Part shown: positions 1 to 5,330 of the stretch, one piece after another
Layout: every line of letters begins with the position of its first letter
Position numbering within the stretch: position 1 is the first letter of the stretch
Source: Bacteroidales bacterium
GTDB lineage: Bacteria; Bacteroidota; Bacteroidia; Bacteroidales; UBA3663
Direction of reading: 5' to 3'
DNA length: 16,874 nucleotides
Assembly (NCBI GenBank): GCA_004557315.1
Contig: SFEH01000034.1
Coordinates: forward strand, 1-16,874
Notes under the pieces: model-generated
The model's input: only the letters and a program-made list of their open reading frames with translations
The model's database searches: none
Told to the model about the DNA's origin: nothing
Made by a program: the position numbers and the translations under genes

Positions 1-49
1 TGATTATTGATTATTGATTACTGATTACTGATTGCTGATTATTGATAAA
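1..49. repeat. Heptanucleotide tandem repeat array (left copy)
   Basis: Six TGATTAY/TGATTGC units followed by one decayed unit (tgataaa), in perfect 7-bp register from base 1. The array is cut by the window edge and may be longer. The unit and orientation match the larger array at 971-1138, so the two arrays are direct repeats flanking the acetyltransferase module. Variation is mostly transitions at unit positions 6 and 7. Confidence 0.9.
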
Positions 50-112
50 TGGGCGATGAATCAACGTACCTGCCCTATGACCCCCTATGAACCTCAATTA
101 TCAATATAAAAA

Positions 113-703
113 CTATTTAATAAGAATCAAATCGAAGAACATAAGACGTGTCCGAAGAGGTTCGTCGGATTCAATTTTGCGATAATCCTTTTCCTGGTCT
201 TCTGTACTGAAAATGAAATCAAATCCGTTTTTCTTGTAGAATGCCAAAGGTATATCAGAATTATAAGCGTCAACAATAAGATAGCGGCAACCTGTCTTGT
301 TAGTGGAATCAACAAACCATGACTTTATGAAATTCATAAGTTCTGTTCCTATATGGTGTTGTTGAAACTTGGTGGAAATGCCCAACCTTCCAATCAAAAC
401 AGCAGGATAAATAAGATCCTTCTTAATGTATGTAACATTTTTGGCTACTTTTTTCTTACGAGCATTGGGCAGAAGCATTGTGAATATGCTCGCATTTGAA
501 ACAGTAAAAGCGCACAATAGCTCTTTCACATTTCCTTTCATTTGAAAGCAATATGTCTTTCCAAAAAGATCTTCGGCGTATGCAATAGAATCATTTTGAA
601 AGAAGTCGTCCAAATCATCATTCCCGCATGTGAACTTGTCCGATTCTTCCAAAACTTTCTTTGATAGCGGCATAAAAACCGCTTCCTCTGCCAAATATCC
701 CAT
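113..703 (-). CDS. GNAT-family N-acetyltransferase, probable toxin-like
   Basis: A 196-aa GNAT protein. The N-terminus carries the CGNDDLDDFF stretch (residues 26-35) common in stand-alone and TacT-like GNATs. The acetyl-CoA pyrophosphate loop fits residues 104-122 (IGRLGIS then QQHHIGT). Motif B fits residues 142-161 and ends in PLAFYKKNGF, where Tyr156 sits at the position of the catalytic tyrosine of TacT-type aminoacyl-tRNA acetyltransferases. It follows a 52-aa gene by 3 bp, an arrangement typical of toxin-antitoxin pairs. I see the fold and the pairing; toxicity and substrate are inferred. GC is about 38% in a sampled line, well below its neighbours, suggesting transfer. An internal ATG at residue 11 is a possible alternative start. 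Confidence 0.85.
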   Translation of the reverse strand: MGYLAEEAVFMPLSKKVLEESDKFTCGNDDLDDFFQNDSIAYAEDLFGKTYCFQMKGNVKELLCAFTVSNASIFTMLLPNARKKKVAKNVTYIKKDLIYPAVLIGRLGISTKFQQHHIGTELMNFIKSWFVDSTNKTGCRYLIVDAYNSDIPLAFYKKNGFDFIFSTEDQEKDYRKIESDEPLRTRLMFFDLILIK

Positions 704-706
704 ACA

Positions 707-865
707 CTACTCAAACTTTGCGTTTGCCAATATCAATTTCATTTCAGCACGCTGTTCGGTAAAATCGATGGAACCTCTACGCTTCATTGCGTCGTCAGCT
801 TTTCTGACGAACGCCTCTGCTGCTTCACCTGTGAGTACAGGGACATTACTTATTGCCATTGCCAT
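707..865 (-). CDS. Small 52-aa protein, candidate antitoxin partner
   Basis: The reading frame starts ATG GCA ATG GCA and ends TAG three bases before the acetyltransferase ATG. The 52-aa product begins MAMAISNVPVLTGEAAEAF and ends LANAKFE. It is charged and probably mostly helical, with a central DDAMKRRGSIDF stretch. A well-formed promoter lies just upstream. I do not recognise a ribbon-helix-helix DUF1778 (TacA) fold, the usual partner of TacT-like GNATs. Position and size argue for an antitoxin; sequence alone does not prove it. Translation could start at Met1 or Met3. Confidence 0.75.
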   Translation of the reverse strand: MAMAISNVPVLTGEAAEAFVRKADDAMKRRGSIDFTEQRAEMKLILANAKFE

Positions 866-893
866 AACCGTCAATACTTATGTTTTTTCTCTG

Positions 894-925
894 CAAAAAT
901 AGCAAGATAAAACCAATCTTCCAAA
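894..925 (-). promoter_or_regulatory. Bacteroidetes promoter of the acetyltransferase module
   Basis: On the minus strand TTTG (925-922), a 20-base spacer and TATTTTTG (901-894) match the Bacteroides sigma-ABfr pattern TTTG-N19/20-TAnnTTTG. Transcription would start near 887-892, giving a leader of about 25 nt before the ATG at 865. Confidence 0.75.
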
Positions 926-970
926 TTTTCTATTGGTTTTCTGAAAATAATCATGGATTATATGCTATTT

Positions 971-1138
971 TGATTACTGATGATTGATTACTGATTACTG
1001 ATGATTGATTACTGATTGCTGATTGCTGATTACTGATTATTGATTACTGATTACTGATTACTGATTGCTGATTACTGATGACTGATTACTGATTACTGAT
1101 TACTGATTGCTGATTATTGATTATTGATTGCTTATTAC
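971..1138. repeat. Heptanucleotide tandem repeat array (right copy, 24 units)
   Basis: Twenty-four consecutive 7-bp units in unbroken register: mostly TGATTAC, with TGATTGC, TGATTAT, TGATGAT and TGATGAC variants and a final TTATTAC. Because 7 is not a multiple of 3, the plus strand has TGA, and the minus strand TAA, in all three frames every 21 bases. The last unit contains the TAA stop codon of the UpxY-like gene. There are no spacers, so this is not CRISPR. Confidence 0.95.
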
Positions 1139-1737
1139 TGTTCTGCCAGTTCGAGGAGCTCGATGGGGTAGTCGATTCGGGCACTGCCGAGGAAGTTGAT
1201 GGTGATGGCTATCATTGAGGAGCCGTTGGGTTCGCGGTGCAGGTGGCCTTCCATGCCGGCTAGGCGGCCGGATTTTACTCGGACTTTGGTGCCTAAGTGG
1301 AGCTTGGTGGGGTCGATGGTCACGGGGGTCTCGCCATCGCCTACCATGCGCTGGAAGGCTTCCATCTGGTCGGATGGGATGCGGGCAAAGTCGTTCCTGC
1401 CGTCCTTGTTAATCCTTGCCCGATCCATCAGGAAGTGGTGGATGAACTTGGCTCGGCAGGCTATGTAGTAGCGATCGGCATCGGAACAGCGGATGAAGAC
1501 GTAGCATGGACATATTACCCTGTCAACCCAGACTCGCTTGCCTGTGCTCGGCCACTCATGCATCTCGCGCTGGATGGGAACGTAAGAGATTACTCTCTTC
1601 TTCTCATCTACGCTCTCATTGTATTTCTTCTCCTTGTTAAGGTCTGCAATGAGCTTTTCCAGCTTCTCTCGGCTGGCTTTTTCTGTATTGGGGGTCACTA
1701 CGGCTATGAACCAGTAATTCTCTCTCTCGTTGGCCAT
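1135..1737 (-). CDS. UpxY-like transcription antitermination factor (NusG paralogue)
   Basis: A 200-aa protein with an N-terminal NGN domain (roughly residues 6-115, starting ENYWFIAVVTPNTEK and including CPCYVFIRC) and a C-terminal KOW motif at about 149-176 (GTKVRVKSGRLAGMEGHL). UpxY proteins are operon-specific NusG paralogues that act on the 5' leader of capsule operons to prevent early termination. I chose the ATG at 1737; a longer TTG-started frame reaches 1767 and is less likely. The stop lies in the heptamer array. No UpxZ or glycosyltransferase follows within the window. Sampled GC in the 3' half is about 60%, higher than the surroundings. Family assignment is firm; the target operon is unknown. 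Confidence 0.9.
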   Translation of the reverse strand: MANERENYWFIAVVTPNTEKASREKLEKLIADLNKEKKYNESVDEKKRVISYVPIQREMHEWPSTGKRVWVDRVICPCYVFIRCSDADRYYIACRAKFIHHFLMDRARINKDGRNDFARIPSDQMEAFQRMVGDGETPVTIDPTKLHLGTKVRVKSGRLAGMEGHLHREPNGSSMIAITINFLGSARIDYPIELLELAEQ

Positions 1738-1759
1738 GTTGCGTCTGTTGGGGTTGGGT

Positions 1760-1840
1760 TTATTCAACGCCTACGGCATCGGCAAGTTTGGTGAACTTGT
1801 CGATACCAATGATTGTGACAGATGTATTTCTCAGTGCCAA
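1760..1840 (-). other. Possible 26-codon leader ORF upstream of upxY
   Basis: In the UpxY leader, one frame is open from a TAA near 1865 to a TAA at 1762-1760, 22 bases before the UpxY ATG. It has no ATG; the best candidate start is TTG at 1840. Its end reads like real protein (IGIDKFTKLADAVGVE). It could be a leader peptide, a gene remnant or chance. Confidence 0.25.
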
Positions 1841-1864
1841 TTTATGCCATTTTTGGTATCTGTC
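1802..1864 (-). promoter_or_regulatory. Competing inverted repeats in the UpxY leader
   Basis: In the transcribed strand, GACAGAT (1864-1858) can pair with ATCTGTC (1823-1817), or the overlapping GATACCAA (1860-1853) can pair with TTGGTATC (1809-1802). Both pairings are perfect and share the same GAT, so they exclude each other. Together with the upstream hairpin at 1882-1900 this resembles a switchable leader RNA, as expected for a UpxY-controlled region. Function is inferred. Confidence 0.5.
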
Positions 1865-1876
1865 TTGTTATCAAAA

Positions 1877-1900
1877 ATGCCTCACTCTTAATAAGAGTGA
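1877..1900 (-). terminator. Terminator-like hairpin in the UpxY leader
   Basis: TCACTCTT (1882-1889) and AAGAGTGA (1893-1900) form a perfect 8-bp stem with a 3-base loop. On the minus strand it is followed by GGCA and then five T. It lies between the -7 box at 1913-1920 and the gene, so it may act as the premature terminator that a UpxY protein overrides. Confidence 0.5.
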
Positions 1901-1912
1901 ATCATTTTGGTG

Positions 1913-1920
1913 CAAATATA
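1913..1920 (-). promoter_or_regulatory. -7 box for the UpxY-like gene
   Basis: TATATTTG on the minus strand fits the Bacteroidetes -7 consensus TAnnTTTG. No good TTTG stands at the usual 19-20 base spacing (a TTG lies 24 bases upstream). A start near 1906-1910 gives a leader of about 170 nt. Confidence 0.55.
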
Positions 1921-2073
1921 CTTTTTTATATTAAATTATAGTCCCAACTCTTAAATTTATTACACTTTATTAACAATAATTAACTATTTACTATTCTTTT
2001 GCTTTTAGTGTTTAGCAAAATGGCGTCTTTGGCAATATCCATTTTAATGATTTTCAGCAATTTGCAAAAACTA
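1921..2073. other. AT-rich spacer between fabH terminator and UpxY promoter
   Basis: No convincing gene. The only further structure seen is a 7-bp inverted repeat, AAAATGG (2017-2023) with CCATTTT (2039-2045), of unknown meaning. Confidence 0.6.
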
Positions 2074-2122
2074 ACTTGCCCTGAAGACTATTGAATGCAA
2101 ATCAACAATCTTCAGGGCAAGT
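2060..2122 (-). terminator. Intrinsic terminator of fabH
   Basis: CTTGCCCTGAAGA (2075-2087) is perfectly complementary to 2109-2121, with one further A-T pair outside and an inner TTGA/TCAA pairing, giving a 14-bp main stem. Read on the minus strand it begins 27 bases after the fabH stop codon and is followed by TTAGTTTTTGC. This is a strong candidate for the end of the yceD-rpmF-fabH transcript. Confidence 0.85.
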
Positions 2123-2148
2123 ATTATAGTGAATAACAGGAATCAGGA

Positions 2149-3141
2149 TCAGAACTTGCAGTCACCCCAAGTGAGGTACATAGCACCCCAAGTGAAGCCT
2201 GAACCGAAGGCAGCGAGCATGAGGCGATCGCCCTTCTTGAGCTTGCCTTCCTGACATGCCTCGTGCAATGCGATAGGGATAGAAGCAGAAGAAGTGTTGC
2301 CTACGTGGTCGATATTGCAGATAATCTTCTCTTCTGGAGCATGACAGTGGTCGCGCACAGCATCGATGATGCGCTTGTTGGCCTGATGAGTGCAGATCCA
2401 GTCGATGTCGTCAAGTGTGAGATTGCCTTCCTCCATAACCTCGCTGACTGCTGATGTCATGAAAGTGACAGCCTGCTTGAACACGAACTTGCCATCCTGG
2501 AGGATGTAGTGCAGTCCTTCGTCAACCATCTCGTGGGTAGGGACATTGGCTGAACAACCTCCTCGGCGGATAAGATGCTCATGACCATAGCCATCGGCAT
2601 GTATCTTGGCAATCTGGACGCCATATTCCTCGCTTGGCTCTACGAGAGCTGCTGCACCACCATCGCCAAAGAGAGCGCAAGTGGTGCGATCCTTGTAGTT
2701 GACAAACGATGTGAGGTTCTCTGCCGAGCAGATCACGATCTTCTTGTACATTCCTGCCTTGATGTAGGCCTGTGCCTGCTGGAGACAGTAAAGGAAGCCT
2801 GTGCAAGCCGAGAGAATGTCATAGCACATTGCATTACGGATATCGAGAGCATCGGCAATGACACAAGCTGTAGAAGGGAAGATGTAATCTGGCATTGAAG
2901 TAGCACAGATGAGACACTCTACCTCTTCTGGCTTTGTGCCTGTCTTCTCAAGCAGATCCTTGACAGCAGGGATGGCAAGACGGCTTGAGCCTGTAGGCTC
3001 GTTTCTCAGTACATGACGAGACTTGATGCCTGTACGTGTAGTAATCCACTCATCGTTGGTATCGACCATTGTTGCGATCTCATCGTTGGTGAGAACATAT
3101 TCTGGAAGATAATGCGAAATACCTGTAATAGCAGCGTTCAT
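2149..3141 (-). CDS. fabH: 3-oxoacyl-[acyl-carrier-protein] synthase III (FabH)
   Basis: A 330-aa condensing enzyme that starts fatty-acid synthesis by joining an acyl-CoA primer to malonyl-ACP in the cytoplasm. The catalytic triad is visible: Cys113 in SACTGF, His252 in ICTHQANKRI and Asn282 in DHVGNTSSASIP. The oxyanion-supporting C-terminal GSGFTWGA motif (residues 313-320) is intact. Length and start (MNAAITGISHYLPEYVLTN) are normal for FabH. It is the last gene of the yceD-rpmF-fabH cluster, 84 bp after rpmF, and is closed by a strong hairpin terminator. In related genomes era and der often follow; they are absent here, replaced by the UpxY region. Confidence 0.97.
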   Translation of the reverse strand: MNAAITGISHYLPEYVLTNDEIATMVDTNDEWITTRTGIKSRHVLRNEPTGSSRLAIPAVKDLLEKTGTKPEEVECLICATSMPDYIFPSTACVIADALDIRNAMCYDILSACTGFLYCLQQAQAYIKAGMYKKIVICSAENLTSFVNYKDRTTCALFGDGGAAALVEPSEEYGVQIAKIHADGYGHEHLIRRGGCSANVPTHEMVDEGLHYILQDGKFVFKQAVTFMTSAVSEVMEEGNLTLDDIDWICTHQANKRIIDAVRDHCHAPEEKIICNIDHVGNTSSASIPIALHEACQEGKLKKGDRLMLAAFGSGFTWGAMYLTWGDCKF

Positions 3142-3225
3142 ATATTTTATGTATTAATGAGTCAAAAATAAAAATTGCCCAAGGCCAAGATGACTTGTCG
3201 ATGGGCAATAGATTGATTCTTGTAG

Positions 3226-3411
3226 TTAGACTGCAGCCTCTTTCTCGATAGCCAATTTGCCACGATAGTAACCACACTCAGGGCAAACTGTGTGTGAGAG
3301 ATGCCAGCCACCACAGTTAGGGCATACAACTACTGCAGGAACTACTGCCTTGTCATGCGTACGACGCTTTGCGGTACGCGTGTTTGATTGTCTTCTTTTA
3401 GGATGTGCCAT
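3226..3411 (-). CDS. rpmF: 50S ribosomal protein L32
   Basis: A 61-aa protein beginning MAHPKRRQSNTRTAKRRTHD, the typical basic L32 N-terminus. A zinc ribbon follows with Cys30, Cys33, Cys43 and Cys46 (CPNCGGW, then CPECGYY), so this is the zinc-binding (C+) form. It is a structural protein of the large ribosomal subunit. It sits 18 bp after yceD and before fabH, a conserved cluster that links ribosome assembly with lipid synthesis. Confidence 0.98.
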   Translation of the reverse strand: MAHPKRRQSNTRTAKRRTHDKAVVPAVVVCPNCGGWHLSHTVCPECGYYRGKLAIEKEAAV

Positions 3412-3429
3412 TTTAGAATATATTAATAA

Positions 3430-3996
3430 TTAATCCTTCTGAATAAGATTCTTGAGGGTATCCCAACGAGGATCTGTCGGTCCTTGGTCACTGGTGTCCT
3501 CAAAGTCATCCTCATTGCCAATGAAGTCCTCGTCATCTGCATCGACTGCAAGATGCTCGCTCAACTTCTTCGACATGCCCTTGTTGCAAAGGCCGTAAGG
3601 ATGGACATGCTTGATCGGTATTGCCAATGTAACGAATTCATACAGGAACCAGGAAATGTTGATGCAGCCTTGTTCTTCAGGAACAATCACGATGTCATCG
3701 CCATCGTCCATGAATTCCTTGCCAAAACGCACTATCAAGTGTCCTGTTGTTTTGACTGGCTGATCCATTTCCTCCAAGCAACGGTCACACTCGACAACAA
3801 CCTTTCCTTCAAGCTCAAAGTTAAGTTCCGATTGTTTCTGTGTCTTATCGACTGTCACTTTACACTTAATATCCCCCTTTTGAATCTCCTCCTCTCCAAT
3901 CATTCCGAAGAATTCATTGTCGAGGTGATATTCAAATTCGCTCTTTCCAATCGCCATCGATTTGAGCTGAATATTATATGAATCGAACTTACTCAC
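3430..3996 (-). CDS. DUF177/YceD-family protein
   Basis: A 188-aa YceD-like protein. The family is linked to 23S rRNA metabolism or large-subunit assembly and nearly always precedes rpmF. Visible marks are the CxxC motif (Cys70-Asp-Arg-Cys73) in VVECDRCLEEM, an acidic segment at 152-172 and the C-terminal DPRWDTLKNL. I chose the GTG at 3996, giving VSKFDSYNIQLKSM, which fits the family N-terminus as I remember it. The longer TTG-started frame to 4023 is unlikely because that TTG is part of a promoter -7 box. An internal ATG at residue 14 would cut conserved sequence. The gene heads the rpmF-fabH operon. Confidence 0.88.
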   Translation of the reverse strand: MSKFDSYNIQLKSMAIGKSEFEYHLDNEFFGMIGEEEIQKGDIKCKVTVDKTQKQSELNFELEGKVVVECDRCLEEMDQPVKTTGHLIVRFGKEFMDDGDDIVIVPEEQGCINISWFLYEFVTLAIPIKHVHPYGLCNKGMSKKLSEHLAVDADDEDFIGNEDDFEDTSDQGPTDPRWDTLKNLIQKD

Positions 3997-4020
3997 CGTA
4001 AAGAATGCGTTAATCGGCTG

Positions 4021-4028
4021 CAAAGGTA
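4021..4028 (-). promoter_or_regulatory. -7 box of the yceD-rpmF-fabH operon
   Basis: TACCTTTG on the minus strand matches TAnnTTTG and lies 24 bases before the GTG start of yceD, giving a leader of about 15-20 nt. No clear TTTG is seen at -33. The box overlaps an apparent TTG start codon, which argues against the longer reading frame. Confidence 0.55.
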
Positions 4029-4085
4029 GTCATTATTTTCTAATGTTGTACCTATTTTAGCCATAATAATTTAAAAAATCAGTAA

Positions 4086-4132
4086 AAAAAGTCTATTTTG
4101 TCTTCTAAAGATATGTTTATTCGATATAAACA
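4086..4132 (-). terminator. Possible weak terminator after the histidine kinase
   Basis: TGTTTAT (4114-4120) and ATAAACA (4126-4132) form a 7-bp AT-only stem with a 5-base loop, 35 bases after the kinase stop. The minus strand carries a run of seven T about 25 bases further on, too far for a classical terminator. It is the only structure seen between the kinase and yceD. Confidence 0.3.
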
Positions 4133-4166
4133 GGGGCAAAAACGCAGAAAAGATTGTTGATAACTC

Positions 4167-5330
4167 CTACAATTCTATTCTGAAAACAGTGCCTTTTCCC
4201 ATCGTAGAGCTCTTCACGGCTATCTTTCCGTGATGGTATTGCTCGACAATTCTCCTGACCAAGGTCAATCCCAATCCCCAGCCTCTTGTCTTGGTGGTGT
4301 AGCCTGGTTCGAAGATGGTCTTGAACATGGTTTTAGGTATCCCCTTGCCATTGTCGGCCACCTCAACTGCCAGTCGCCGATCATTGTCGGCTGGCGGGAT
4401 AAGGGTGATGGTTATCGCGCCTTTTCCTTCGGTCATTGCATCGACTGCATTCTTGCAGAGGTTCTCGATAACCCAGGCGAACAGCGGACGGCTCAACGGA
4501 TGGATGACTGGCTCGGCTGGCAAGCATGTCGAGATGTCGATGCGCTGCGAGACGCGCTTCTGCATATACTCGACCACACTGTCTATGACCTCGCCAACGT
4601 CTTCAGGCAAGAGCTTTGGATCTGAACCTATCTTCGAGAAACGGTCAGCCACGATGTGCAGTCGGCTCACGTCCTTGTCAATCTCGGATACAATCTCTGC
4701 CAACTGTTCTACAGGTACCTCACTCTCCATGCTCTTCAGATACTCGGTCCATCCCATAAGCGACTGGATAGGAGTGCCAAGCTGATGAGCTGTCTCTTTC
4801 GACAATCCTACCCACACACGGTTCTGCTCATACTGCTTGCGGTTCACTATCATGTAGTAGAACAGGAATGCAAATACAAGAATGACCAGTAGCTGGATGT
4901 AAGGGTAGTAGTGAAGCTCCCGAAGCAAGACCGACTCATCGTAATAGAGATACTGCTTGTATTGATCTGATATGTTGATCTCGAAGTAATTGTCAGTAGC
5001 TGTGAGTCTCTTGATTTTTGAAGCTATGAAACGTGCAGTGTCGGCTGGGATAGAGAGATTGTTGCTGTCGATGAGCGTGCCGTCGGACGAGGTGAGAAAC
5101 ACTGGTATGGTGGTATTGCCCTCGATGACCTTGAGCTCAAGACTCATATCGGCATCGGCATCAGCAATGATGAGATTGCGATAGGCTTCTGCCCATGTCT
5201 CAATCTTTGCCTTTTCCTCGGCTTCAAGCTGACGCGCCAACCTATTGGAAAGATATAGAAACGCACCTATCAGCACCACAGATGCCAAGAGGAAAGCCCA
5301 TGTCAATATGCGTTTCAGCCTGTTGTTCAT
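4167..5330 (-). CDS. Membrane sensor histidine kinase (orphan)
   Basis: A 387-aa kinase of the inner membrane. There are two predicted TM helices (about residues 8-27 and 143-162) flanking a sensor region of about 115 aa that should face the periplasm. HisKA has the phospho-acceptor His182 in KETAHQLGTP. The HATPase domain has its N box at 289-300 (ENLCKNAVDAMT, Asn290/Asn294), G1 DNGKGIP (326-332) and G2 GWGLGL (350-355), so it looks active. No response regulator lies nearby. The ATG overlaps the stop of the upstream 1157-aa outer-membrane gene (ATGA), so the two are probably translationally coupled. The HQLGTP type is common among orphan Bacteroidetes kinases. Signal and partner are unknown; envelope sensing is inferred. 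Confidence 0.93.
   Translation of the reverse strand: MNNRLKRILTWAFLLASVVLIGAFLYLSNRLARQLEAEEKAKIETWAEAYRNLIIADADADMSLELKVIEGNTTIPVFLTSSDGTLIDSNNLSIPADTARFIASKIKRLTATDNYFEINISDQYKQYLYYDESVLLRELHYYPYIQLLVILVFAFLFYYMIVNRKQYEQNRVWVGLSKETAHQLGTPIQSLMGWTEYLKSMESEVPVEQLAEIVSEIDKDVSRLHIVADRFSKIGSDPKLLPEDVGEVIDSVVEYMQKRVSQRIDISTCLPAEPVIHPLSRPLFAWVIENLCKNAVDAMTEGKGAITITLIPPADNDRRLAVEVADNGKGIPKTMFKTIFEPGYTTKTRGWGLGLTLVRRIVEQYHHGKIAVKSSTMGKGTVFRIEL

Noticed and set aside
971..1138. CRISPR array
   Set aside because: Units are 7 bp with no spacers; it is a simple tandem repeat.
1738..1767. TTG-started N-terminal extension of the UpxY-like protein
   Set aside because: The extra residues NKPNPNRRN are low complexity and precede a normal ATG followed at once by the NGN domain.
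1297..1794. 165-aa plus-strand reading frame
   Set aside because: It lies antisense to the UpxY-like gene, whose NGN and KOW motifs are clear; the plus-strand product has no recognisable pattern.
3484..3981. 165-aa plus-strand reading frame
   Set aside because: Antisense shadow of the DUF177/YceD gene, which is supported by motif and synteny.
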